Assembly (NCBI GenBank): GCA_035341855.1
Contig: DAOQWA010000002.1
Location: 106,462 to 170,461, forward strand
Reading direction: 5' to 3'
From: QQVM01 sp035341855
GTDB taxonomy: Bacteria; Bacteroidota; Bacteroidia; AKYH767-A; 2013-40CM-41-45
DNA length: 64,000 nt
Positions 19,601 to 27,797 of this stretch are shown here, piece after piece. The translations under genes and the position numbers were made by a program. Position 1 is the stretch's first letter. Each line of letters begins with the position of its first letter. Under the pieces are notes generated by a model. It worked only from the letters and a program-made list of their open reading frames with translations. It did no database searches and was not told where the DNA came from.

Positions 19601-20421
19601 GCATCAGTCATACTGTATGGTGAAGTACAATAATATAGGTTCCCCACATAAGCTTCAGTTTTCACAGGTTGACTTGGATGAAGGTTATTATGAAGCAGTT
19701 TAATTGAATGCATGTACTGAGCCATGTCTGCATAGATTGGAAAATCTGTAGGACATCCACCCCAGAATTCAACTTCAGTATTTAGAACATCGAAACCGGC
19801 ACCACATTCACCGCAGGAATTCAGATCAGACATTCTTAAATAAAATTTCACAAATTCCGATAAAACTTGTTCATCACTCCCTTTAGGGAACGAACCTTCT
19901 GCTATCCTTAGTCTTGGATCAAATGCAGGAGAATTTATTTGTTCGGGTCGAAGACGGTAATTTGCAGTTTCAGGGTACCTATCGTTAAAACTGAGTATCG
20001 AATCTGCACCTGACTCTGAGCCACAAGCGCCACCAATTTGTTCTATACAATATTGCTCTTTTGCTTTTTTAATAAAACGGCAAAGGTGAACCTCCATGTC
20101 CTCCCATTTTCTGGTATTTTCATTCCATGCTGTTCTAAATCTTCCAAAAATTTGCTGTAGGTCATACAAGGTGATATAAGTAAAATGGTTCTCTGCACAG
20201 TATTCCAAAAATGCATCCTCTACTTCAAAAATCCCATCTCTGTTTGTGTCAACCGCCAGAATTGAAACGGAAGGATCCAGTTCGCCTGATGGCAAGCGTT
20301 TATAAAACATATCTGCATAAATTCCGCGTTGCGGATTCGCTTCTGCAGCAACCTGAGAAAACGCCCTGTTTGAAAATGGGCTGAGGAAAAGAAGAAGAAT
20401 TGAAAGCCTTAGAAAAAACAT
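16624..20421 (-). CDS. T9SS-sorted surface protein with SprB-like repeats and an unknown N-terminal domain
   Basis: 1265 residues with a signal peptide (about 1-22). The N-terminal domain (about 30-420) begins GIYADMFYKR and includes VSILAVDTNRDGIFEVEDA and EVEFWGG. This reads like an alpha/beta barrel of glycosidase type, but I cannot name the family. It has Cys clusters CGECG (203-207) and CKNCAPCPTC (281-290). The middle is a series of SprB/Ig-like repeats of the pattern D-x-x-G-x-I-x-GG-x-x-P-Y-x-x-x-W, ending in G-x-Y-x-x-x-V-T-D-x-x-G-C. Two of them, around residues 975-1125, are close tandem copies. The end (about 1170-1265: IVIFPNPSTQRAVLKV through GIYFVGVKM) is a T9SS type-A sorting domain, so the protein should be exported across the outer membrane and surface attached. 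Convergent with the upstream TPR gene. Confidence 0.85.
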   Translation of the reverse strand: MFFLRLSILLLFLSPFSNRAFSQVAAEANPQRGIYADMFYKRLPSGELDPSVSILAVDTNRDGIFEVEDAFLEYCAENHFTYITLYDLQQIFGRFRTAWNENTRKWEDMEVHLCRFIKKAKEQYCIEQIGGACGSESGADSILSFNDRYPETANYRLRPEQINSPAFDPRLRIAEGSFPKGSDEQVLSEFVKFYLRMSDLNSCGECGAGFDVLNTEVEFWGGCPTDFPIYADMAQYMHSIKLLHNNLHPSQPVKTEAYVGNLYYCTSPYSMTDAVHLLDGCKNCAPCPTCTSPHERMFDRILYAYLTPNASYFIHHALEIFNDSITADSTDYHPLLYSESADLGGLVNYLGVWFPQSYTNNIFLAEMSMYSSWRNHTYTNINLPRENNVQPGGVQWFARQYMVDPLANPMIFYSTGPRCAGTGTSTVSFTYNGPPEIGTEYTFWVTRDSDSSIVYPSNGVPYTGYTDSYLPVINPNPGRRSIEFSDTSLFEPCILPHGSYSAHLKLGYEYGEACEYQYDQALLISDKPGITVWGDTSFCEGHFTWLRATGGSSYQWYKNNVMIPGANSLTYKVTKAGNYFCAVAGAGAACSGNTDTIFINVKPNPMAQINKHCSTSSITFIANAFDTLSTPNVYGEGGVTYQWSTGETTDRITVSYSGTRYRLVVTDPYSGCTRFTDVKSPSSPTKTYNVSIDTVNAPGGACIPDGSIFCKYTPSHSQPVRYLWNTGETSYNLTNVYPGNYSVITTVYDNSCSYFAKYTLGPLPTNSPVITENITPVSCHGMANGQIQINPSGGNPPFKFQWENIPFDSLHDPLSKDQTNLYPGSYTLHIYDANGCRYQRQFLVPVTNSKVTVTLNSVSPVTLCSTNSNGSASVIASGGTGPYQYTWNDPLQQNGSSVANMPSGTWRVTAIDQNGCAAVGMVSIPSSPPIFFNSCDSSVTWIDCPGDSTGLLIYCIQGGAKPYSVAAPWTMPDSMHIMLANVPAGNYTANLTDANGCPASITAAISTRAAISITNCDSSITMVACAGDSTGLLNYCISGGNPPYTVSSPWTMPDSVHIRLSGLVAGNYSAIVTDANACQASISAIISDPPAFTVSTQVSHTGCIGCLNGSIQINANGGVYPYSISIYPSAGTVTDTSIENLAAGIYTVCITDSNSCTICISDTVFDDPTEIQYPSTNSVSIVIFPNPSTQRAVLKVSGIQNKTPLLLSISDLSGRIVSEEIVLNPDYHELPQNFSEGIYFVGVKMNDHPNLNLSPWFKWFVSGSE

Positions 20422-20929
20422 AAAATTTAAATAAGAATAAGCTGACTAAATAATGCTCAATTGACACAATTATTGTTGATCTAATAACGGCAATTTGGTT
20501 AATGGTCACTCAGCCGATGTAAACATACAAGATCAATTGGTGAATTATTATAAACAGGAAAATTTCAAATTTCTGGTGTAGATTTAAGTGAATACCTATC
20601 CCCTCTTTAAACTTGGGTTGATCCAAAAAGTGGTTTGATCCCAAAAAAAAGTCTCCGTTTTTACTTTTATTTTCATTCAAATGCTTTAGCAGGACTTTTT
20701 GGATTGATTTCGGCTAAAAGAAGCATACATCCTCGAATTCAATAAAAATTTAGAGTTTATTTGTTCATAATCAGCTTGTTCTGTTCGCCAACTCTGTGCA
20801 TGTGTTCACCAACGCCATCTCAGTCACTTACCAAAAAAAGGTTCTGACCGCGGGTTCGACGGGGTATTTTAGGAGTAATTCAGAAAACAGCCAATATAAA
20901 GCCAACGCACGGTTTTAAACAAAAAAAAT
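20422..20929. other. Intergenic region between two divergent genes
   Basis: 508 bases, longer than normal here. I find no credible open frame. An imperfect direct repeat GTTGATCC-AAAAAGT / TTTGATCCCAAAAAAAAGT lies near 20616-20652. A GGTTCGAC string at 20853-20860 recalls a tRNA T-loop, but no cloverleaf surrounds it. Presumably it carries two promoters; none was recognised. Confidence 0.35.
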
Positions 20930-21583
20930 ATGAAAACGAGCTGTTGTAAAGGAAAAAATTACATACTTGAAGGAAATGCAGTTGTTTGTACTAACAATAA
21001 TTGTGAATCTTATCTAAGATCTACAAGTTTGTTTAACTCCAGAAATTGGAACAACTTGTTCGCAGCTTTCTTCTTTATCTTCTTCTTTATATTTTCATTT
21101 GACGACTTCTCATTTAGTGGAGATCTGGGTGAAAAGCAACTAAGATCAAGACAATACAATGTGGAAAAAGTCGTACCATTGACTAAAGAGTCATTGAGAT
21201 CTGAACTTGATGCCCAGCAGGTAATTTGTCCTGAACAGGTTTATGCGCAGATTCTGATTGAATCGGCCCACCTTGAATCTTACTTAACGAAACGAACTAA
21301 TAACCTGCTTGGAATGCGTTATCCGTTTCGTCGAAAGACAAAAGCGATTGGAATATTCCTTCCTGAATCAAACCTGATAATCAAGGGAACTCAAGCCGAA
21401 TTGAAAAAATATCGAAATGAGAATCACTATGCTGTGTTTGAAAACTGGCAGGAATGTGTCAGCGATTATAAACTTTGGCAAGATGAATGTTTCAAGCTAA
21501 CTGACAGGTACTTGAGCTTTCTTGGAAAATACTATGCTGAGGATACGAAGTATGTGGAAAAGATTAAACTTCTTTCGAAATAA
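20930..21583 (+). CDS. Membrane-anchored glucosaminidase-like protein with N-terminal Cys cluster
   Basis: 217 residues. The N-terminus has four cysteines (5, 6, 20, 25) spaced like a small zinc-binding knuckle. Next comes one very Phe-rich membrane segment (about 43-58), then a domain matching the glucosaminidase/FlgJ-type peptidoglycan hydrolase pattern: ICPEQVYAQILIESAHLES with Glu111 as candidate catalytic residue, NNLLGMRYPFRRKT, and YAVFENWQECVSDY. The Cys cluster would be cytoplasmic and the hydrolase periplasmic if the helix is N-in. This layout is uncommon for the family. Likely role: cutting glycan strands in cell-wall turnover. A 46-residue membrane protein gene follows 45 bases later. 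Confidence 0.75.
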   Translation: MKTSCCKGKNYILEGNAVVCTNNNCESYLRSTSLFNSRNWNNLFAAFFFIFFFIFSFDDFSFSGDLGEKQLRSRQYNVEKVVPLTKESLRSELDAQQVICPEQVYAQILIESAHLESYLTKRTNNLLGMRYPFRRKTKAIGIFLPESNLIIKGTQAELKKYRNENHYAVFENWQECVSDYKLWQDECFKLTDRYLSFLGKYYAEDTKYVEKIKLLSK

Positions 21584-21628
21584 AATTTAAAAGAATTTTC
21601 CAATATTTGCATTCTCAAAATTGAAACT

Positions 21629-21769
21629 ATGTCACACGATCATTCGAATCAATCGGAATCACAAGGTCTTTGGTACACGTACTTTGGAAAAGGCGGAGCT
21701 TCGGCAATTACCTTTTTATGGGTTTTGGGAGCTTTAATTTGGATTTTTAGCATATTGAAATGGGGTTGA
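21629..21769 (+). CDS. Small single-pass membrane protein (46 aa), unknown
   Basis: ATG at 21629 to TGA at 21767-21769. A polar, His/Ser/Gln-rich N-terminus (MSHDHSNQSESQGLWYTYFG) leads into one hydrophobic helix (AITFLWVLGALIWIFSIL) and ends KWG. Too short for routine gene callers. The clean polar-then-helix design and its tight fit between the glucosaminidase stop and the hemF stop (11 bases) support a real gene. No family recognised. Confidence 0.6.
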   Translation: MSHDHSNQSESQGLWYTYFGKGGASAITFLWVLGALIWIFSILKWG

Positions 21770-21780
21770 TTTCCAGCTCA

Positions 21781-22677
21781 TCACCAGCAGATACCTCTCT
21801 TTAAGTAACGGAGAGTTAAAAATTCTTCGCTTCCTTCCTTAGGTTCAAAATTGTATACCCAGTCGGCTTGTGGCGGGAGGCTCATTAGAATGGATTCAAT
21901 CCTGCCATTTGTTTCTAGTCCGAATTTAGTGCCTTTATCATATATGAGATTAAATTCTACGTAGCGACCTCTACGTAATCGCTGCCATTTCAGTTCACGA
22001 TTATTGAATTCCTGGTTCATTTTACGCTTCACAAGTTCAATATATAGTGGCGTGAATAGTTTGCCTACCCCAATTACAAAATCAAACAGCTCGTTTTTCT
22101 TAAAGTCCTTCCCCGGAATAAGGTGGTCGAAAAAGATTCCGCCGATTCCTCTGGTTTCATTCCTGTGTGGAATAAAAAAGTAATCATCCGCATTCTTTTT
22201 AAAGTCTGCATAATTTGCACATTCATGTAAGCTGCATAGCTTAGCTAAATGTTCATGAAAATACTTTGCATCAAGCGGGTCGACATAATGAGGTGTCAAA
22301 TCAATTCCACCGCCGAACCAACATTCTCCGGAATCTTTTTCAAAGTATCGTATATTCATGTGGATGATCGGCACCCAGGGATTCAATGGATGAATGACTA
22401 TTGATACACCTGTTGCATAAAATTGTTCTGTTGATTTTGGAATATCAGATTTGTTCAGGAGAAAAGCAGGAGTGTCACCAAATACTTCAGAGAAATTTAC
22501 ACCACCCTTCTCAAAAAGTCTGCCTTCCTGAATTACCCTGCTTCGACCGCCACCGCCCTCCTTTCTAATCCAGGGATCTTCATGAAATTTACCTTTTTCA
22601 TCAAAAGATTCAAGCTCGCTGCAAATCTCATCTTGCAGCTTCATAAACTCGGTCGCAATCTGCTTCTTGTCAACCAT
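21781..22677 (-). CDS. hemF: Oxygen-dependent coproporphyrinogen III oxidase
   Basis: Aerobic haem-pathway enzyme: two oxidative decarboxylations turning coproporphyrinogen III into protoporphyrinogen IX in the cytoplasm. 298 residues, the normal length. Family hallmarks visible are GGGGRSRVIQEGRLFEKGGVN near 37-57, the central VSIVIHPLNPWVPIIHMN strand, WFGGGIDLTPHYVD, the FIPHRNETRGIGGIFFDH segment, and RYVEFNLIYDKGTKFGL near the end. It begins 4 bases after the stop of the LysM gene, so it is the last gene of a guaA-LysM-hemF transcript. Use of HemF implies access to oxygen. Confidence 0.97.
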   Translation of the reverse strand: MVDKKQIATEFMKLQDEICSELESFDEKGKFHEDPWIRKEGGGGRSRVIQEGRLFEKGGVNFSEVFGDTPAFLLNKSDIPKSTEQFYATGVSIVIHPLNPWVPIIHMNIRYFEKDSGECWFGGGIDLTPHYVDPLDAKYFHEHLAKLCSLHECANYADFKKNADDYFFIPHRNETRGIGGIFFDHLIPGKDFKKNELFDFVIGVGKLFTPLYIELVKRKMNQEFNNRELKWQRLRRGRYVEFNLIYDKGTKFGLETNGRIESILMSLPPQADWVYNFEPKEGSEEFLTLRYLKRGICW

Positions 22678-22681
22678 GGAG

Positions 22682-24133
22682 TTAATAGTTATTATCGTCT
22701 ATTTTCACATGGACCGGGACTGCATCGAAAAAATTATAGATGTGGATAACATGATTCTCTTTACTTTGAAATGCATCCGTCTCAACAAATTTGTAGGTGG
22801 AATATATTCCTTTGTAACTATTCTTCCTTTTTTCCTTTGATCTCCTTCCGGAATTATTTGAATATTTTTCAAAGGAAATTTTCAAAGCATCATAACCAAG
22901 ATAGGCAGATTCAGATGGTTCTGTATGATAGTGATCTCTGAATTTAATTCTAAAATCAGTCACTTCTGAATTATCATAGTCAATAAAGCCCGCAGAAAAT
23001 AACCAGGCATTGCAAGTATCAAACAAAACCGGATCGATACTTTGAGAGTACAACCAGGTTGGCAGACCAATAACAGAAATTTTATATTCAGCGGTCAATT
23101 CCTTCAGAGAGGACAATAGTGAGCTGATAATGTCCTCATTCGAAGTCGGTACAAACAATACATTCTGGCGGACTTTACTCAAACTATCCTTTACAGCCTT
23201 TGAATATCCTGAAGAAAACTTTACTTTTTTTACATTTAACTGTTTAGCAGATTTCACCCATCCATCGATGAAAGCCTCTCCCCTTTCATCTTCTCTGTTA
23301 ATCCCGGTTTTTAAAAACAAACAATTTGCATTTTTGAAAATTGAAGATGAGACACTTCCCATTAATTCACATTGCAACAAGGAGCTGGGAACAAGAGAAT
23401 ATCCTGCCGGGTTATGTTGAATAATATCCGTTGTATTTGTTCCTGCTGAGAACAAAGGGATACTATTTTTCATCGCCATATTATTAATTGCTCTTAAACT
23501 TGATCCATGCTCATTGGTGATGATGATATCAACTGAAGATATATCCAATTTTGAAAATATTTTGTTCACTCTCAGAGAATCGCCCTCTGTATCATCCACG
23601 ATTAACTTGATCTTATTTTCCTTATCACTAACATCTCTTGACGCAATGAACAAACCTTCTAAAAACTCCAAATTCTCTTTGATCCTATAATCCAGGGCTT
23701 CTTCAATATAAGTTGAGTCATCCTGAGCATCACCTATATAAACTCTGGACAAATTCAGCGTTGTCAGTACCAGAATATTGAAGCGTTCTTTCAAGTTGTC
23801 CGATAAGCTATCACCGGACTGCGGCGTACTCTCAATTTTATCTTTCTTGTTCAGCCATGAATATGCAGGAATCCATAACTTCATTTTAGCTTTTAATCCC
23901 TTTTCGGCAATTTCAGGGTTAAACTCGTGAATTTCCTCCTGAGGAATTTTAAACTTTTGAGAGATAGAAAACAGCGTTTCACCTTTTTCCACTTTGTAAA
24001 TCCAGAATTTTCTTGAATTCACGAAGCGGACATCGCTTGTATCTTTCTTGGATAATTGATACTGTTGAGCATGCATTTGCATTGAACCAATGAAAATGAA
24101 AAACAACAGTATAAGCTTCTTAAAAAATCTCAT
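22682..24133 (-). CDS. LysM domain fused to a periplasmic-binding-protein-like receptor domain
   Basis: 483 residues from ATG at 24133; an upstream in-frame ATG lies inside guaA and is less likely. Signal peptide (1-22), then one LysM peptidoglycan-binding domain at about 44-90 (YKVEKGETLFSISQKFKIP). A spacer and a type-1 periplasmic binding fold follow (about 110-483): FNILVLTTLNLS, DVRFVN-independent core segments such as SVDIIITNEHGSSLRAI, IPLFSAGTNTTDII and SAYLGYDALKISFEKY. It resembles the receptor family of branched-chain amino-acid transporters, but no transporter genes are near. It may sense or tether at the cell wall rather than feed a permease. Sits between guaA and hemF in one tight operon. 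Confidence 0.78.
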   Translation of the reverse strand: MRFFKKLILLFFIFIGSMQMHAQQYQLSKKDTSDVRFVNSRKFWIYKVEKGETLFSISQKFKIPQEEIHEFNPEIAEKGLKAKMKLWIPAYSWLNKKDKIESTPQSGDSLSDNLKERFNILVLTTLNLSRVYIGDAQDDSTYIEEALDYRIKENLEFLEGLFIASRDVSDKENKIKLIVDDTEGDSLRVNKIFSKLDISSVDIIITNEHGSSLRAINNMAMKNSIPLFSAGTNTTDIIQHNPAGYSLVPSSLLQCELMGSVSSSIFKNANCLFLKTGINREDERGEAFIDGWVKSAKQLNVKKVKFSSGYSKAVKDSLSKVRQNVLFVPTSNEDIISSLLSSLKELTAEYKISVIGLPTWLYSQSIDPVLFDTCNAWLFSAGFIDYDNSEVTDFRIKFRDHYHTEPSESAYLGYDALKISFEKYSNNSGRRSKEKRKNSYKGIYSTYKFVETDAFQSKENHVIHIYNFFDAVPVHVKIDDNNY

Positions 24134-24152
24134 ATTCAAATTTGAATTTTCT

Positions 24153-25682
24153 TTATTCCCACTCAATGGTTGCCGGAGGTTTTGAACTTATATCATAGAC
24201 TACACGATTTACTCCGCTGACCTTATTGATGATCTCATTCGAAATTTTTGCAAGAAAAGTATGGGGTAAATGACACCAGTCGGCTGTCATCCCGTCGACC
24301 GATGAAACAGCTCTCAGACAAATCACGTTTTCGTAGGTCCGTTCATCACCCATCACTCCAACCGAATGAATAGGCAAAAGAATAGCTCCTGCCTGCCATA
24401 CATCATCATACAAACTATGATCTTTTAAACCTTGTATAAATATTGCATCAGCTTCCTGAACTTTTCGGACTGAATCTTCGGTGATCTCACCGAGTATTCT
24501 TATGGCAAGACCAGGACCGGGAAACGGATGTCTGTTTAGAATTTTCTGATCAATGCCCATCTCTCTTCCTACTTTTCTTACTTCATCCTTGAACAAAGTT
24601 TTTAATGGTTCAATTACTTTAAGCTTCATATGTTCAGGAAGACCCCCAACATTATGGTGAGATTTAATCGTTGCCGATGGCCCTTTGACACTAACCGACT
24701 CAATCACATCAGGATATATCGTTCCTTGTCCAAGCCACTTCACATCCTCAATCAGGTGGGCTTCTTTATCAAATACGTCAATAAACACTTTACCTATTTG
24801 TTTTCTCTTTTTTTCCGGATCTGAAACATTTTGCAATGCGGAATAGAATTCTCTTTTGGCATCAACACCCTTTATGTTTAATCCGATATTCTTGTATGAT
24901 TCAAGAACTGTAGCAAACTCATCCTTACGCAAAAGTCCGTTATCTACAAAAATACAATGTAAATTTTTACCAATTGCACGATGTAAAAGCATAGCGGCAA
25001 CAGAAGAATCTACACCCCCTGAGAGACCAAGCACAACCTGATCATTTCCAAGAGTAGCTCTTAGTTGCTGCACAGTTTCATCAACAAAGGCAGAGGGTGT
25101 CCAGTCCTGATCACACTTACATATATCAACTAAAAAATTTCTTATCAGCTGCACGCCATGTTCAGAATGGGTAACCTCAGGGTGAAATTGGATTCCGTAT
25201 GTTTCTTCCTTTTCGAATTTAAAAGCCCCTACTCTAACATCCGTTGTGCTACAGATAACTTTTAAAGATTCGGGGATATTCTCAATGGTGTCGCCGTGTG
25301 ACATCCATACTGTACTTTCAGAAGGAATGTCCTTGAATAACCGTGAGCTGTTGTCGATATACTGTAATTTTGCTCTGCCATATTCTCTGCTGTTTGAAGG
25401 CGCAACCAATCCTCCTTGAGTTTGAGCCAGAAGTTGAGCTCCGTAACATATTCCAAGCAGTGGGACTTTGTTTCTGAACAGAGCCAAATCAATCAATGGT
25501 GCTTTTTCATCACGGACCGAAGATGGGCTACCGGATAAAATAACTCCTTTTACACGGTCTGAAATGGCCGGAATGTTATGGAAAGGATGGATCTCACAAT
25601 ACACGTTTAACTCTCTTAGTCTCCTAGCTATCAGCTGTGTGTACTGTGATCCGAAATCGACGATTAAAATTGTTTGGTGCAT
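24153..25682 (-). CDS. guaA: GMP synthase (glutamine-hydrolysing)
   Basis: Converts XMP to GMP with ATP and glutamine. 509 residues from ATG at 25682 (MHQTILIVDFGSQYTQL); the frame extends seven codons further upstream, but the family start is here. The N-terminal class I amidotransferase has nucleophile Cys79 in GICYGAQ and the His/Glu pair in QFHPEVTHSEHG. The ATP pyrophosphatase P-loop is LSGGVDSSVAA. The C-terminal dimerisation domain ends PPATIEWE. First gene of a minus-strand operon with the LysM protein and hemF. A candidate minus-strand -7 element, TACTTTTG, is at 25739-25746. Confidence 0.97.
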   Translation of the reverse strand: MHQTILIVDFGSQYTQLIARRLRELNVYCEIHPFHNIPAISDRVKGVILSGSPSSVRDEKAPLIDLALFRNKVPLLGICYGAQLLAQTQGGLVAPSNSREYGRAKLQYIDNSSRLFKDIPSESTVWMSHGDTIENIPESLKVICSTTDVRVGAFKFEKEETYGIQFHPEVTHSEHGVQLIRNFLVDICKCDQDWTPSAFVDETVQQLRATLGNDQVVLGLSGGVDSSVAAMLLHRAIGKNLHCIFVDNGLLRKDEFATVLESYKNIGLNIKGVDAKREFYSALQNVSDPEKKRKQIGKVFIDVFDKEAHLIEDVKWLGQGTIYPDVIESVSVKGPSATIKSHHNVGGLPEHMKLKVIEPLKTLFKDEVRKVGREMGIDQKILNRHPFPGPGLAIRILGEITEDSVRKVQEADAIFIQGLKDHSLYDDVWQAGAILLPIHSVGVMGDERTYENVICLRAVSSVDGMTADWCHLPHTFLAKISNEIINKVSGVNRVVYDISSKPPATIEWE

Positions 25683-26074
25683 GTGCAAAAGTAGAAGAAT
25701 CATTAATAAAATACAGACCTGCTCAATAATAATCTACACAAAAGTATCAGGCTATCTTTGATTTAAATTCCACCCTGAACTTACACAAGTAAGGATACTG
25801 AAGAAATCATGCAGGTATTTCATCTTCTGTACAATTTTACTTCACATAAAGAACCAAATTGGATTAAATACTTGATTTCAAATTGACTTCGAAAAACTTT
25901 TGTATGTAAGAGAATTTGCGTGCGCCTGTCAAATACAATCTTTTTGAGCTTTACAGGAATGATCGTACTTCATACTTACTCCAACATTTTCTTGCTTCAT
26001 GAAAAGTACAAATTGTGAAGGTTCATTTGTTCCATACTTTAAAAATACGATTGAGGGATCGTTAAAAAAATCAT
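25683..26074. other. Intergenic region between divergent guaA and a phosphoesterase gene
   Basis: 392 bases with no open frame above about 26 codons. It holds two copies of CAAAAGTA (minus-strand TACTTTTG) at 25686-25693 and 25739-25746. The second is the better placed guaA -7 element because it leaves a leader of about 50 bases. I find no 11-bp Pho-type repeat in front of the phosphoesterase gene. Confidence 0.45.
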
Positions 26075-27256
26075 ATGGAAACACAAAAATATTATAAGCG
26101 ATTTTTAAAGAGGGCAAGCAAAGTTTACATGCTTGCAACAGTATTATTCCTGTCACTCTTCAACATCAGCACATTTGCTGCAATTCCGCGTCCCGATCAT
26201 GTTGTTATTTGCGTGCTTGAGAACCATGGTTATCCTCAAGTGATTGGCAGCTCTCATGCACCTTACATCGACTACCTGACTACAATTGGAGCAAACTTGC
26301 AGGAATACTACGCTCTTACACACCCCAGCCAACCTAATTACATTATGATGTTTTCGGGTAGCAATCAGGGAGTGACAGATAATAATTTACCATCCGGAAC
26401 TCCCTGGTCAAGTCCAAATTTAGGTGCAAGCCTACTTCAAGCCGGATTCACATTTAAAGGGTATTCAGAGGACCTCCCAACAACCGGATCCACGGTAGGT
26501 GCATCAGGAGCCTACGCACGTAAGCATAGTCCCTGGGTTCACTGGCAGGGATCCGGAACAAATCAGATTCCGAGTTCATGTAACGTACCCTTCAGCGATT
26601 TTCCAAGCGATTTTAACTTGCTTCCTGATGTCAGTTTTGTAATTCCTAACCAGAACAATGATATGCACAATGGCAGTGATCCTGCCCGGATCATTTCCGG
26701 TGATGAGTGGGTACAACAAAATCTGGGCGCTTACATTAGCTGGGCACAAAATAATAACAGCCTTTTCATTTTAATCTTTGATGAGGATAATGCTGACTAC
26801 TTTAACAGGGTACCATGTATTTTTGTAGGTCCCATGGTAGAGCCTGGAAATTATGCCACGATCGGTCACCATCACTATAACTTTCTTCGGACTTTGGAAG
26901 AAATGTATGCACTTCCGTTTTCAGGGAGTAGTGCAACATCTGAGGCCATCAATGAAATTTGGAGGATTAATGCAGATGTTAACACAATTTCAGAGAAAGC
27001 CTTGATGGTAAGTATATCTCCCAACCCACTTTCGCCCGAATCAAAAATTTTTATTGAAAATGGCGAAAATTTAAAGGAAATAAACTTTGAACTTTATAAT
27101 ATCCTGGGTAGCAAAGTATTCTCTGAAAGATATTTAAATTTTAGTACAAATCTCCATTTCCCATTAAAACCTGAAGATCTCAGTCATGGAGTATATTTTT
27201 ATAAAATACACTCAAGAGGGCTTGATCTAGCCAATGGAAAACTTATTGTGAACTAA
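26075..27256 (+). CDS. Secreted phosphoesterase (acid phosphatase/phospholipase C-like) with T9SS sorting domain
   Basis: 393 residues. The N-terminus is basic with a hydrophobic stretch ending NISTFA, an export signal. The catalytic domain (about 35-300) fits the phosphoesterase family PF04185. Visible features are DHVVICVLENHGY with metal-ligand Glu/Asn, the HPSQPNYIMMFSG nucleophile region, FVIPNQNNDMHNG, LFILIFDEDNADY and GHHHYNFLRTLEEMY. The C-terminus (about 310-393: VSISPNPLSPESKIFI to GVYFYKIH) is a T9SS sorting domain, so the enzyme is secreted or cell-surface bound. It probably releases phosphate from organic esters. That fits the phosphate island elsewhere in the window, but no Pho box was found here. 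A strong terminator follows. Confidence 0.85.
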   Translation: METQKYYKRFLKRASKVYMLATVLFLSLFNISTFAAIPRPDHVVICVLENHGYPQVIGSSHAPYIDYLTTIGANLQEYYALTHPSQPNYIMMFSGSNQGVTDNNLPSGTPWSSPNLGASLLQAGFTFKGYSEDLPTTGSTVGASGAYARKHSPWVHWQGSGTNQIPSSCNVPFSDFPSDFNLLPDVSFVIPNQNNDMHNGSDPARIISGDEWVQQNLGAYISWAQNNNSLFILIFDEDNADYFNRVPCIFVGPMVEPGNYATIGHHHYNFLRTLEEMYALPFSGSSATSEAINEIWRINADVNTISEKALMVSISPNPLSPESKIFIENGENLKEINFELYNILGSKVFSERYLNFSTNLHFPLKPEDLSHGVYFYKIHSRGLDLANGKLIVN

Positions 27257-27278
27257 AGTTTATGCATATATGAAAAAA

Positions 27279-27306
27279 GGGGGCTAATGAATTAGCCCCC
27301 TTTTTT
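27279..27306. terminator. Intrinsic terminator after the phosphoesterase gene
   Basis: Perfect 10-base arms GGGGGCTAAT / ATTAGCCCCC flanked by A6 and T6, 22 bases after the stop. It could work in both directions. Confidence 0.92.
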
Positions 27307-27432
27307 ATTTGATTATTCCAAAATATTTCCTAGGTTTGGGTCTCTGAAAAAAAAAGTATTCAGATTTTTCCGCACCATACTGCGAGTCAATTTAAAGTAC
27401 GAGTAAGAATTGTTTGTATCTGATCGTAAAAT

Positions 27433-27774
27433 ATGAACACGATTACAACAAGACGCCAAATTGATTTGGCATATGCGGCATTACTTATCATCATACCCGT
27501 AATTTTCTACTGGGCAGTTTGGAGTATATGCTATTTCTTGATCGACAACGCTATGGAGGCTGATATATTAATGAGAGAAATCATTCCTCGTAAAATATTA
27601 GGCATGCCTGTGCACCTTGTAGTCTTTATGCTAACAGCTATTTCGCTCTACTTTTCTGTCGCCGCAAAGCTAAAACGTAAAACCCGTTGGTATAAGACTC
27701 CTCTCCGGATTCGTGCTGCAATTGGACTTGGAATGTTCCTGATGTTCTTAGTGTTTTTACAAGCATTGATGTAG
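27433..27774 (+). CDS. Small three-helix membrane protein, unknown
   Basis: 113 residues with three predicted membrane helices: about 14-38 (AYAALLIIIPVIFYWAVWSI), 57-75 (VHLVVFMLTAISLYFSVAA) and 93-112 (IGLGMFLMFLVFLQAL). Between helices 2 and 3 is a basic loop (KLKRKTRWYKTPLRIR). No motif for a known family. Convergent with bshC, 23 bases apart. Confidence 0.7.
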   Translation: MNTITTRRQIDLAYAALLIIIPVIFYWAVWSICYFLIDNAMEADILMREIIPRKILGMPVHLVVFMLTAISLYFSVAAKLKRKTRWYKTPLRIRAAIGLGMFLMFLVFLQALM

Positions 27775-27797
27775 AACCGGCAAGCAGGGGATCACGA

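Noticed and set aside
20853..20860. GGTTCGAC, resembling a tRNA T-loop
   Set aside because: No acceptor, D or anticodon stems can be drawn around it.
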